Below are positions 33,655 to 42,044 of a stretch of 64,000 nucleotides of DNA, one piece after another; position 1 is the first letter of the stretch, and every line of letters begins with the position of its first letter. The DNA comes from Treponema denticola (GTDB lineage: Bacteria; Spirochaetota; Spirochaetia; Treponematales; Treponemataceae). The translations under genes were made by a program, and so were the position numbers. The notes under the pieces are model-generated. The model had not been told where the DNA came from, did no database searches, and saw only the letters and a list, made by a program, of their open reading frames with translations. Where the stretch lies: the NCBI RefSeq assembly GCF_024400535.1, contig NZ_CP038800.1, forward strand, positions 2,480,001-2,544,000. The letters run 5' to 3'.

Positions 33655-34822
33655 CACGGAAATCAATTTTACTAAAAACTGCCGATAATGTAGGTATGGA
33701 AATAGAAAATATATTTGATTACTTTAACGACATCAAAATAATAAGCAATTACGACGGATATTTTTACAGCGTAAATGAAGCTTTAAAAATATTACTACTT
33801 GGACTTCTTTGCGGCGTAAAACATTAGAGAAATACACGAATGGGCAACTGCCGACATTATAAAGATAGGCTCAATAAAGATTCGGCATAAAAGATACCTT
33901 GCTATTATTGGCTAACCTGTCTACTTAAATTGATAAACATAGACTCATTAAACGAATGTTTTATGAATATGGCTGAAGCTCTTATCAAAGAATACGGTAC
34001 AGAAAAGCCTCTTACAATAGCGATAGACGGAAAAACTATCCGTTCAACAGATAAAATGAGCAGCTATGAAAGTCCGCTGCACATAGTCTCTGCACAAGTT
34101 GCAGAATTTGGTATAACATTGGCACAAAAGTGTGTTAAAGGAAAGACAAATGAGATACCTACGGTTCAATCTCTTATAAAAACTCTTAATATAAAAGGGC
34201 ATATAATCGTTGCAGATGCCTTAAATTGTCAAAAAGAAACGGCAAAAATCATAAAAGAAGGAAAAGGGGACTATTTATTGTCGGTAAAAGGGAACCAGCC
34301 TTTATTAAAAGCGGATATTGAAGAATATGTTCAAGATGAAATTCTAAGAAAACAAATGGACACGGCTTGTAAAAGTGAAAAAAATCGTGAAAGAGTTGAA
34401 AAGCGAACAGCCTTCTGCACAACTAATTTAGGTTGGATGGATAATACGGATGAATGGGAGGGGTTAAGCTGTATTGGAGCTATTCATTCAGAGTTTAAGA
34501 GTAAGAAAGGAAAGAGTGATGAATGGCATTATTATATTTCGAGCAGAAAACTTACAGCTCAACAGCTATTGGATATAGCAAGAAAAGAATGGGTTGTAGA
34601 AACCATGCATTGGTTATTAGATGTTCATTTTAGAGAAGACTTTTGTCGGCTTTTAGATAAAAATCTACAACAAGCCTTGAACATAGGACGGAAAGTGGCG
34701 TTAAATTTGGTCTCGCGATACAAACAAAAAAATGCACCTAAATCTTCTTTGTCACACATTATGTTTAAAGCTCTCATGGATATATCTTTTATCAAAAAAA
34801 TATTACAAAATTGATTTCCATG
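33655..34822 (+). mobile_element. ISAs1-family insertion sequence (1168 bp), inactive
   Basis: The left end CACGGAAATCAATTTT and the reverse complement of the right end CATGGAAATCAATTTT match at 15 of 16 positions. A perfect 9-bp direct repeat GGAGTGTTC flanks it. The internal transposase gene is broken. The element was inserted about 36 bp upstream of the start codon of a response-regulator gene. Confidence 0.85.
33696..34814 (+). pseudogene. ISAs1-family transposase, disrupted
   Basis: 5' part: from ATG 33696 MEIENIFDYFNDIKIISNYD to GVKH-stop at 33827. A missing A near 33816-33820 shifts the frame, and the next frame continues NIREIHEWATADIIKIGSIK...RYLAIIG before another stop. About 10-15 residues, including the usual G-x-PS-x-DT-x-RR stretch, appear deleted. 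The 3' part (33930-34814) carries the DDE core: TIAIDGKTIRSTDKM, HIIVADALNCQKETAK, DYLLSVKGNQP, and RKEWVVETMHWLLDVHFRED. At least two lesions make it inactive. Confidence 0.88.
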
Positions 34823-34831
34823 GGAGTGTTC
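34823..34831 (+). repeat. Right 9-bp target-site duplication of the IS
   Basis: GGAGTGTTC, identical to 33646-33654. Confidence 0.85.
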
Positions 34832-34867
34832 TTGATTCACTTGCAAAACTTGTGTTATATTAAGACT

Positions 34868-35518
34868 ATGAGAATAGCTATTGTAGACGATGAAAAGCTC
34901 ATCTGTGAAGGACTAAAAATTATCTTTCAATCCTATCCCGATATTGAGGTTATTGCAACAGGCAGCAACGGAAACGATGCCCTAAAAATATGCGAAGAAA
35001 AAAATCCTGAGCTAATCCTAATGGATATAAGGATGCCGGAATGTAACGGTGTAGAAGCAACAAAAAAAATTAAAAAGAGTTTCCCCGATATAAAAATATT
35101 GATTCTCACAACATTTAACGATACCGAATATATTCAAAAAGCCCTTCAATACGGAGCATCGGGCTATCTTTTAAAGGACAGTTCGCCGGACGTAATCTAT
35201 GACGGAATCAAGGCTGCAATTTCAGGGAACATCGTTATAAATCCTGAAGTCGCAAAAACCATGCTTTTTGAAAATCATGAAGAGGAAGAAAGAGTTATAA
35301 GGCCCTTGACTGAAATTCAAGACGAGTTCGGTTTGAGCCAAAAAGAGATAGAAATTATAAGGCTGGTTGCAGAAGGGCTTTCCAATAAACAGATTGCCTA
35401 CAAACAGGGACTTTCGGAAGGCACAATAAAAAACAATATTTCGATAATATTCGATAAAACATTTGTTTCCGATAGGACACAGCTTGCCGCCTTTGCCTTT
35501 AAAAACGGGATTGTGTAA
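34868..35518 (+). CDS. NarL/FixJ-type response regulator, orphan
   Basis: A 216-residue two-component regulator. Receiver domain residues 1-120: MRIAIVDDEK (acidic pair), LILMDIRMPE with the phospho-acceptor Asp, and LILTTF then GYLLKDSSPD. C-terminal LuxR-type helix-turn-helix: EIEIIRLVAEGLSNKQIAYK, SEGTIKNNISIIF. The ATG at 34868 is chosen; an earlier in-frame codon at 34811 is inside the IS. No histidine-kinase gene is adjacent. An open frame just upstream (SLAKLVLY-stop, ending 8 bases before the ATG) may be the last trace of one. Confidence 0.9.
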   Translation: MRIAIVDDEKLICEGLKIIFQSYPDIEVIATGSNGNDALKICEEKNPELILMDIRMPECNGVEATKKIKKSFPDIKILILTTFNDTEYIQKALQYGASGYLLKDSSPDVIYDGIKAAISGNIVINPEVAKTMLFENHEEEERVIRPLTEIQDEFGLSQKEIEIIRLVAEGLSNKQIAYKQGLSEGTIKNNISIIFDKTFVSDRTQLAAFAFKNGIV

Positions 35519-35547
35519 AGATTTAAGCTAATTTTTCTTTTGCTTAT

Positions 35548-37140
35548 TTATTTTCCCCTCATCCCTCTTAACAATTCTCTTGCCGTTGTTTCTTCATCGT
35601 AGGGCATGATTCGATCTTTAAAGATGATGGAGTTTTCGTGGCCTTTTCCTAAAAGGAGGACTGCATCGTTTTTACCTGCAAGGTTGAATGCTTTTTTGAT
35701 GGCAGAGGGGCGGTCGGGGATTATAAATAGTTCTTCTCCGCGTTTTTTTTCGGGACAGCCTGCGGCTATCATTTCCAAAAGCTCAACGGAATCCTCGCCT
35801 CGAGGGTCTTCGTCTGCAAGAATTACAATATCGGAATATATGGCGGCAATCCTTCCCTGCTCCGGCCTCTTTTTTACATCTCTTTCTCCGCCTGAACCGA
35901 AAAGACTTATAACCTTCCCTCCCGATTTTTTTATGCGTTCTTTTATTGAAGGAAAAATTGTCATAAAAGAAGAAGGCGTGTGAGCATAATCGATAAGCAC
36001 TTCAAAATCCTGCCCCTCATCTATCAGCATCATTCTTCCCTTTACGGGTTTTACAAGAGGAAGTTTTTCGATTATGCACGCGATATCAAGCCCCGTAATT
36101 CTTTGTACTGCCAAGACCGAGGCGAGAATATTTTTTACATTAAAGATTCCTGCAAGTTTTAATTCGCATCCGTATTCTTTTTTTGAGGAAAAATCGCAAA
36201 GCGTAAATTTAATTCCGGTTGAAGACTCTTCAATATCCTTTGCAAAAAGGCCTTCATGTTCTTCAATCTTTCGTAGGTCTTTAGGCTCGGTACTAAAAGG
36301 GTAGACATTTTTTTGAGTTGCTTCCATAAAATAAGGAGCGGACGGGTCTTCATAGTTTACTATTCCGAATATGGGAAATCCTTTTCCCGGATTTTTATCC
36401 AGAGCTCTAAAAAGATTGGCCTTGTCATATCGGTACTGCTCGATAGTTCCGTGAAATTCCAAGTGCTCCTGAGTTACGTTCATAAAAACACCTGCATCAA
36501 AGATCACATCCTCAAGACGGGCCGTTTTCGGAGAAAGGCCGTGAGAAGAGGATTCCACTACGGCATAGCCGCAGCCTGAATCCCTCATTTGAGCCAGACG
36601 CAGCTGAACGATGTTAGATTCGGGAGTGGTCTGATGTTCCGGATTCGGAATTACATTTCCGTCTATGGAGTATTCGACGGTAGAAAAAAAACCGGCCTTT
36701 TTTCCGCAAAGGTTTAAAAGCTGAAAGATAAAAGAAACAGTACTGCTCTTCCCTTCGGTTCCGGTAACGCCTATTAGGCCTAGTGCTCTTGACGGCTCAT
36801 CATAAAGAAGGGCAGAAACCTTGGACATAGTTTTGCGCACATTATTTACCTGAATAAAACAAATTTCATCACAAGAATGATTATTTAAATCTCCCTCATA
36901 AAAGACACAAACAGCTCCATTTTCGATTGCAGAATTTATAAATTTTTTTCCGTCGGTATGAATCCCGGGAAGAGCAAAAAAGGCGGCTCCTTTTTTTATG
37001 CCTGTCTTATCATCATAGCTATAAGGCCGAACCTTACGCGAATCATACTCTATAGAATTTATAAGAGATTTATCGTTTCCAAAACAATTTACAACCTCAA
37101 TAGCATTGATACATTCCTCAATCGATTTTGTGTATTCCAT
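35548..37140 (-). CDS. murE: UDP-MurNAc-dipeptide ligase (MurE)
   Basis: Cytoplasmic Mur ligase that adds the diamino acid (third residue) to the peptidoglycan stem peptide. Seen: ATP loop GVTGTEGKSSTVSFI, TTPESNIVQ, VFMNVTQEHLEFHG, DYAHTPSSF, SLFGSGGERDVKKRPEQGRI, and ADEDPRGEDSVELL. The last motif is where specificity resides (DNPR for meso-DAP, a different form for Lys). DEDPR differs from both, which would fit ornithine, the diamino acid reported for treponemes, but this is inference. The 530 residues fit the family. Confidence 0.93.
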   Translation of the reverse strand: MEYTKSIEECINAIEVVNCFGNDKSLINSIEYDSRKVRPYSYDDKTGIKKGAAFFALPGIHTDGKKFINSAIENGAVCVFYEGDLNNHSCDEICFIQVNNVRKTMSKVSALLYDEPSRALGLIGVTGTEGKSSTVSFIFQLLNLCGKKAGFFSTVEYSIDGNVIPNPEHQTTPESNIVQLRLAQMRDSGCGYAVVESSSHGLSPKTARLEDVIFDAGVFMNVTQEHLEFHGTIEQYRYDKANLFRALDKNPGKGFPIFGIVNYEDPSAPYFMEATQKNVYPFSTEPKDLRKIEEHEGLFAKDIEESSTGIKFTLCDFSSKKEYGCELKLAGIFNVKNILASVLAVQRITGLDIACIIEKLPLVKPVKGRMMLIDEGQDFEVLIDYAHTPSSFMTIFPSIKERIKKSGGKVISLFGSGGERDVKKRPEQGRIAAIYSDIVILADEDPRGEDSVELLEMIAAGCPEKKRGEELFIIPDRPSAIKKAFNLAGKNDAVLLLGKGHENSIIFKDRIMPYDEETTARELLRGMRGK

Positions 37141-37183
37141 AGTTAAAAAGTATAATTGATAAGATAAAAATTATCAAGTAATA

Positions 37184-37212
37184 TTGATATAAGACATAAT
37201 CCATGCTATAAT
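37184..37212 (+). promoter_or_regulatory. Promoter of the CAP-domain lipoprotein gene
   Basis: TTGATA (37184-37189), 17-bp spacer, TATAAT (37207-37212). A TTGATAA/TTATCAA dyad lies just upstream (37156-37177). CGGAGG precedes the ATG at 37242. Confidence 0.7.
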
Positions 37213-37241
37213 TATACATTCAATTCTTCGGAGGTAAGGAT

Positions 37242-37919
37242 ATGAAAAATAAATTATTTGCACTTTGGATATTTGCCGTCTTTATTTTTTTAAGTTCATG
37301 CGGAAGTCTTTCTTCGCCGGCATCCAAACATGTTCCTTCAAATGATAATGCAGCACATAGCCCTATCGTAAGAGATATTCTAATTGAACTTAACAGGGTA
37401 AGACGCAACCCTAAAAAATATGCCGAAGAAGAAATTAAACCTCGATTGAAATACTTTGACGGAAAATTTTATAAAGCTCCGGGACAAATTCCTATATTAA
37501 CAAATGAGGGGGCATCAGCAGTACAAGAATGTATCGATGTTCTGATGAAGACAAACCCCATGGATCTTTTAGAAATCGAAAAAGGCCTGTGTTCTGCCGC
37601 CCAATGGCTTGCCGATGACCAAGCAAAAACAGGAAAAACAGGTCATTACGGCAGCGACGGATATTCTCCCTTTGACCGTATGAACCGTTATGGAAAGGTG
37701 CTTATAACTGCCGGAGAAAACTGTGCATACGGCCCTAAGACAGGGAGAGAAATTGTAGCTCAGCTTTTAATCGACGACGGAGTGGCGGATCGCGGACACC
37801 GCATAAATATCCTCAAACCGGAATTTAAGAAGGTCGGTATAGGTTATAACAACGAGGCTAATGCCCCCTACGGTACCGTAAGCGTTATGGACTTTGCAGG
37901 GGACTATATTTCAAAATAG
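37242..37919 (+). CDS. CAP/SCP-domain lipoprotein
   Basis: Signal peptide with lipobox IFLSSCG (Cys about residue 20), so it is probably an acylated envelope lipoprotein. The CAP domain (about 45-225) begins ILIELNRVRRNPKKYAEEEI, includes TGHYGSDGYSPFDRMNRYG, AGENCAYG, DRGHRINILKPEFKKVGIGY, and ends VMDFAGDY. The two His and Glu of the CAP cavity are present. Role unknown; YkwD-like bacterial members are often linked to envelope or virulence functions. Confidence 0.9.
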   Translation: MKNKLFALWIFAVFIFLSSCGSLSSPASKHVPSNDNAAHSPIVRDILIELNRVRRNPKKYAEEEIKPRLKYFDGKFYKAPGQIPILTNEGASAVQECIDVLMKTNPMDLLEIEKGLCSAAQWLADDQAKTGKTGHYGSDGYSPFDRMNRYGKVLITAGENCAYGPKTGREIVAQLLIDDGVADRGHRINILKPEFKKVGIGYNNEANAPYGTVSVMDFAGDYISK

Positions 37920-37922
37920 GCT

Positions 37923-38354
37923 TTAAGCTTCTTTGCCGACGAGGCACATCCATTCGGCTTCGGCGGCAAGGGTTCCTCCTACATAGGCCTTACCTGCCTG
38001 CTTAATCATTCGGGGAGATACACGCAAGTTCGTAACCTCCATTCTAACCTTGTCGCCGGGCTTAACCTGAGAGCGGAATTTAACCTTATCTACTGTAGCC
38101 AAAAAGAATAAAGAACCTTCTTCAAAAATCTTTTGAAAACTCAAAGCAGCTCCTCCGGCTTGAGCCATTGTTTCTACAAGGATAACCCCCGGCACAACAG
38201 GGTATTCGGGAAAGTGCCCCTTAAAAAAGAATTCGTCTTGGGTAAAGACGTGTTCACTCACACTCCCGTTTTCGTCGGCACTGATAATCTCGTCCACAAA
38301 CAAAAAAGGTTTTCTGTGAGGGATTAAGCTTTCAATATCTTTTGTAATACTCAT
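37923..38354 (-). CDS. fabZ: 3-hydroxyacyl-ACP dehydratase FabZ
   Basis: Type II fatty-acid synthesis dehydratase. A 143-residue hot-dog fold with IPHRKPFLFVDEI, GHFPEYPVVPGVILVETMAQ containing the catalytic His and Glu, and KVKFRSQVKPGDKVRMEV. Length and motifs fit FabZ. It faces the CAP lipoprotein gene tail to tail with a 3-base gap. Confidence 0.93.
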   Translation of the reverse strand: MSITKDIESLIPHRKPFLFVDEIISADENGSVSEHVFTQDEFFFKGHFPEYPVVPGVILVETMAQAGGAALSFQKIFEEGSLFFLATVDKVKFRSQVKPGDKVRMEVTNLRVSPRMIKQAGKAYVGGTLAAEAEWMCLVGKEA

Positions 38355-38546
38355 AGATTTCTCCTTAATTTTCCATAAAAGTAATATCTTAATATGGCAA
38401 TCAATATTTGTAATCCCTCAATTTTACACAAAATAATAAGATTAAACAAGGACTACAAAATCACTTGTTAATAACACTATAAAAAAAACGGCCGGACAGC
38501 TTACCGTTTATAATCGTCATAGTCCCCGAAAAAAAGTTACCGATAG

Positions 38547-38574
38547 TTGACTAAATTTCTATTTTTTGTATAAT
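38547..38574 (+). promoter_or_regulatory. Promoter of the ECF transport cassette
   Basis: TTGACT (38547-38552), 16-bp spacer, TG-TATAAT (38569-38574, extended -10). About 70 nt of leader precede the start at 38652. Confidence 0.75.
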
Positions 38575-38588
38575 ATTAGCTGTTGATG

Positions 38589-38623
38589 ACAGTACCGTCA
38601 CTTTAAACGACGGCTGTATTTTT
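38589..38623 (+). promoter_or_regulatory. Leader hairpin with T run (possible attenuator)
   Basis: ACAG(TA)CCGTC (38589-38599) pairs with GACGGCTGT (38609-38617), with a 2-nt bulge, and is followed by ATTTTT. It lies between the promoter and the first ECF gene, and the ribosome site AAGGAG comes after it. No known riboswitch class was recognised. The rest of the 38355-38651 gap holds nothing else I can support. Confidence 0.45.
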
Positions 38624-38651
38624 CGGTAATAAGAAAATAAGGAGATTGTTT

Positions 38652-39233
38652 ATGAACAACAAGTTAGCTTTAAAGGATTTAATCAATATCGGCATTTTTT
38701 CCGTTATTTATCTTGTAGGACTTTTTGTAATCGGTATGCCCTTAGGTTTTTTGGTTATAACCTATTTGGCATTTCCCTTTACCGTAAGTTTAATTTTAGG
38801 AATTGCGGTAATGTTTTTGCTTGCAAAGGTGCAAAAGCCATTCGGCCTTTTTATCTTTGCAGCAATTCCCGGATGTCTTATGACCCTCATGGGACACACA
38901 CCTGTAGTTGCAATCCACAGTCTAATCGTTGCGGCCATTGCAGAAATCGTACGAAAAGTACTCGGCTATAATACGGCAAAGGGCAGTATCGCAGGATATT
39001 CAATTATGTCTTTATGGCTTTGCGGAGCATTTTGGCAAATCTTCCTTTCAAAAGATCAATATTTTGCTCTCACTGAAAAAATGATAAGCACCGACTACGC
39101 AAGAGAATTGACGAGTCTTCCATGGTGGATTATGCCGATTCTTTATGTTACAGCATTTTTAGGCGGACTCCTCGGCGGGCTTTTGGGTGAAAAAGTTTTA
39201 AAGAAACACTTTGAAAAAGCAGGTCTTCTGTAA
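38652..39233 (+). CDS. ECF transporter S component, Trep_Strep/MptD family
   Basis: Substrate-binding membrane subunit of an energy-coupling-factor importer. The 193-residue protein has about six hydrophobic segments (IGIFSVIYLVGLFVIG, VITYLAFPFTVSLILGIAVM, LFIFAAIPGCLMTLMGHTPV, HSLIVAAIAEIVRKVLGYNT, WWIMPILYVTAFLGGLLGGL). The start is the ATG at 38652, preceded by AAGGAG; an in-frame TTG 6 bases upstream is unlikely. It is followed 9 bases later by the T and A components. A second copy is at 43802-44383. Substrate unknown. Confidence 0.87.
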   Translation: MNNKLALKDLINIGIFSVIYLVGLFVIGMPLGFLVITYLAFPFTVSLILGIAVMFLLAKVQKPFGLFIFAAIPGCLMTLMGHTPVVAIHSLIVAAIAEIVRKVLGYNTAKGSIAGYSIMSLWLCGAFWQIFLSKDQYFALTEKMISTDYARELTSLPWWIMPILYVTAFLGGLLGGLLGEKVLKKHFEKAGLL

Positions 39234-39242
39234 AAAAATTGA

Positions 39243-39947
39243 ATGGAAAAACGAGCAATATTGGTCCTTGATCCGCGGACAAAAATATTTTTAGTTCTGG
39301 CAATGGGAGCATCTATCACAATTCTTGTTCCCATATATGTAGAAATTTTAAGTGCCGCTCTTTTAGCCTTTTTATTTGTGATGAACAGACAAATTAAATC
39401 GGCAATAAAATTGATGGCGGTCTTTTTATTTCTTGCAGGACTTACCTATCTGCCTCAAGATATTCCCGGCGTTACAAGTATTGTAATGCCTGTAGGTTTT
39501 ATGGTACGCAGATTTATGATGCCCATTGTTGCCGGAAACTATTTAATTTCTTCAACACCTGTCGGTCTTTTGATGAACGCTCTTGAAAAATTAAAACTGC
39601 CGTTTTCGGTTGTGATCACCATTGCAGTTATGTTCAGATTTTTTCCGACACTTAAAGAAGAGTACGGGCATATTAAAAATGCAATGAAGATGAGGGGTAT
39701 CGGTCTTAATGCGGTAAATGTAATCAGTAGACCTATTTTGACACTTGAATATATGATGGTTCCCCTCCTTTCATCCGCTTCAAGAATCGGAGATGAACTT
39801 GCTGCTGCGGGACACACCAAGGGCGTAGACGCTCCGGCAAAAAAAGTACGCTATAAAACCTCCCGCTTTACGGCGGCCGATGCTTTTATTTTTCTTTACA
39901 TAATAGCAGTCTTTATCGCTGCAGGAATAACGAGGATACAAGCATAA
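39243..39947 (+). CDS. ECF transporter transmembrane component (EcfT-like)
   Basis: A 234-residue CbiQ/EcfT-type coupling protein: hydrophobic N-terminal half, and the conserved A-R-G coupling segment, here MKMRGIGLNA near residue 157, which contacts the ATPases. It starts 9 bases after the S component, and the ATPase gene overlaps its stop. Together with the flanking genes it forms a full S-T-A cassette. Confidence 0.9.
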   Translation: MEKRAILVLDPRTKIFLVLAMGASITILVPIYVEILSAALLAFLFVMNRQIKSAIKLMAVFLFLAGLTYLPQDIPGVTSIVMPVGFMVRRFMMPIVAGNYLISSTPVGLLMNALEKLKLPFSVVITIAVMFRFFPTLKEEYGHIKNAMKMRGIGLNAVNVISRPILTLEYMMVPLLSSASRIGDELAAAGHTKGVDAPAKKVRYKTSRFTAADAFIFLYIIAVFIAAGITRIQA

Positions 39948-41563
39948 TGGAAACGGCAGTCAATCTTCAAAACCTATGTTTTAATTATCAAGCTTATGAA
40001 AATACGGATAAGACAGACAGGAAAAACTTATCCGCACTAAACGATATTTCCATTTCGGTAAAAAAAGGAGAATGTATTTTACTTACAGGAATTTCAGGCT
40101 GCGGAAAAACAAGCGTGCTGCGTACAATAAACGGCCTGATTCCGAATTATTATGAAGGAAAACTTTTAGGTTCAATTAAAATTTTAGGAGAATCGATAAA
40201 AGAAAAACCTATTTACGATATTTCAAAAAAAGTTTCTACGGTTTTCCAAAACCCCAAATCCCAATTTTTTAATTTGGATACCACTTCGGAAATTCTTTTC
40301 TTTCTTGAAAATATGGGAACGCCTTTTGAAAAGATGCATCAAAGGCTCAACTTTATTTCGGAATTTTTAAATATTAAACATCTGCTTGACCGGAATATTT
40401 TTAATCTCTCAGGCGGAGAAAAACAGATGATTGCTATAGCCTCTGCTCTTGCTGCCGATACGGATATCATCGTTATGGATGAGCCCACATCCAATTTGGA
40501 TTTATATTATATAGAAAAAATAGCTGAGGTTATTAGTCTTTTAAAAAAGTCGGGTAAAACTTTAATCATAAGTGAACACCGCCTGTATTTTTTAAATGGC
40601 CTTATAGATCGGGCTTTTTTAATAAAAGAAGGCAAGCTTGAAAAAGGATTTTCTCAACAAGAATTTCTTGCTCTTTCTGAACAAAATAGAAAAGAATTCT
40701 TGCTTCGTCCCATAACAATGAACAAAAGTGTTTTTAACCGTTTGGAAGATTCGGATTATATGCAGGTGCAAACCTCGGAAACAATCCGTAAAAATAAAGA
40801 AGATAAAAATTCGGAAGAAACAAAATCGGCATACCTGACTGTAGAAAATTTATTCTACTGTTTTAAAAAAGGAAAAGACGATTTTCTCCGTGTGCAAAAT
40901 TTAAAAATGGAATTCGGCAAGGTTATCGCTCTTACCGGAAAAAACGGTCAAGGCAAAAGCACCTTTGCTCAATGTCTTACCGGCTTACTCAAAGCAAAAA
41001 AAGATTCCGTTCTATTAAACGGAAAAAAGATTAATACCAAACAACGGCTTGAGCTTTCGTACATGGTATTGCAGGATGTAGGCTATCAGCTTTTTACCGA
41101 AAGCGTTGAAGATGAAATAGCTCTCGGTAAAAATAAAAAGATTAAACCCGAGCAAAACACCAAAGATGAAAACAAGGAAAAAAGAGTTCCAGATGTTGAA
41201 GCTATTTTAAAGGCGATGAATTTGACGGAGCTAAAAGATAAGCACCCATTAAGTTTATCAGGAGGACAAAAACAACGAGTTTCGATAGGAGCTGCTATCA
41301 GTTCAGGTGCGCGTATTATCATCATGGATGAGCCGACCTCAGGAATGGATTACTTTCACATGAAAGAAACGGCCAAGCTGATTAATTCGATACGCTCGAA
41401 TCAAACTCTTATTTTAATTATCAGTCATGACTTTGAATTTTTGAGTCTGGTTACCGACGAAATAATTTTAATGGAAAAAGGAGCTGTGATTTCTCATTCG
41501 GAATTTACAAAAGAAAAAGCCGAAGAGGTTTTTAATTATTTGAAAGATGGAGTACTTAATTAG
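39947..41563 (+). CDS. ECF transporter fused double ATPase (EcfA1-EcfA2)
   Basis: A 538-residue protein with two ABC ATPase domains. Domain 1: Walker A GISGCGKTS, signature LSGGEKQ, Walker B IIVMDEPTSNLD, switch His in SEHRL. Domain 2 (from about residue 300): Walker A GKNGQGKST, signature LSGGQKQRVS, Walker B IIIMDEPTSGMD, switch His in ISHD. All catalytic residues are present in both halves. It overlaps the T component stop and completes the cassette. Confidence 0.93.
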   Translation: METAVNLQNLCFNYQAYENTDKTDRKNLSALNDISISVKKGECILLTGISGCGKTSVLRTINGLIPNYYEGKLLGSIKILGESIKEKPIYDISKKVSTVFQNPKSQFFNLDTTSEILFFLENMGTPFEKMHQRLNFISEFLNIKHLLDRNIFNLSGGEKQMIAIASALAADTDIIVMDEPTSNLDLYYIEKIAEVISLLKKSGKTLIISEHRLYFLNGLIDRAFLIKEGKLEKGFSQQEFLALSEQNRKEFLLRPITMNKSVFNRLEDSDYMQVQTSETIRKNKEDKNSEETKSAYLTVENLFYCFKKGKDDFLRVQNLKMEFGKVIALTGKNGQGKSTFAQCLTGLLKAKKDSVLLNGKKINTKQRLELSYMVLQDVGYQLFTESVEDEIALGKNKKIKPEQNTKDENKEKRVPDVEAILKAMNLTELKDKHPLSLSGGQKQRVSIGAAISSGARIIIMDEPTSGMDYFHMKETAKLINSIRSNQTLILIISHDFEFLSLVTDEIILMEKGAVISHSEFTKEKAEEVFNYLKDGVLN

Positions 41564-41571
41564 GAGTTAAT

Positions 41572-41617
41572 TCAATTCTTAATTATGAATTAAAAATTAT
41601 GAATTAATTACAGGAGG
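41572..41617 (+). repeat. 46-bp direct repeat, left copy
   Basis: AT-rich repeat with internal TAATTATGAATTA units, ending TACAGGAGG (which serves as ribosome binding site). It matches 41995-42040 at 44 of 46 positions. The two copies flank the 41622-41975 gene. Confidence 0.85.
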
Positions 41618-41621
41618 TGTG

Positions 41622-41975
41622 GTGAAAACTGATAATGTTATTGTTGATAAGTCTAAAGATTTTGCGTTGAAGATTATTCGGCTGTATAAAAAACTGTGCG
41701 ATGAAAAACATGAGTTTATTATGTCAAAACAACTTTTAAAAAGCGGGACGAGTATAGGCGCAAATGTAAAAGAAGCGATACGCGGGCAAAGTAAAGCCGA
41801 TTTTTACGCAAAACTGTATATTTCTCTTAAAGAAGCGAGTGAAACGGAATATTGGCTGGAACTTTTGCATGAAAGCGGATACATCAGTGAAAAAGATTTT
41901 TCTTGCATATATGAAGATTGTCAAGAAGTTATAAAAATCTTAGTTGCGATAACAAAAACCAAGTCTCATAGTTAA
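41622..41975 (+). CDS. Four-helix-bundle (S23/IVS-type) protein
   Basis: A 117-residue protein of the family once named after 23S rRNA intervening sequences. Signatures: DFALKIIRLYKKLCDEKHEF, LLKSGTSIGANVKEAIRG, DFYAKLYISLKEASETEYWL. Members are four-helix bundles and are found in rRNA intervening sequences, diversity-generating retroelements (Avd) and free-standing; function here unknown. The second GTG (41622) is used because the first (41619) is too close to AGGAGG. It is flanked by 46-bp direct repeats, so probably an insertion between the ECF and ABC genes. Confidence 0.8.
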   Translation: MKTDNVIVDKSKDFALKIIRLYKKLCDEKHEFIMSKQLLKSGTSIGANVKEAIRGQSKADFYAKLYISLKEASETEYWLELLHESGYISEKDFSCIYEDCQEVIKILVAITKTKSHS

Positions 41976-41994
41976 TTATGAATGAGGAGGCAAC

Positions 41995-42040
41995 TCAATT
42001 CCTAATTATGAATTAAAAATTATGAATTAGTTACAGGAGG
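41995..42040 (+). repeat. 46-bp direct repeat, right copy
   Basis: 44 of 46 bases equal to 41572-41617; its AGGAGG end is the ribosome binding site of the ABC transporter gene at 42045. Confidence 0.85.
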
Positions 42041-42044
42041 AATT

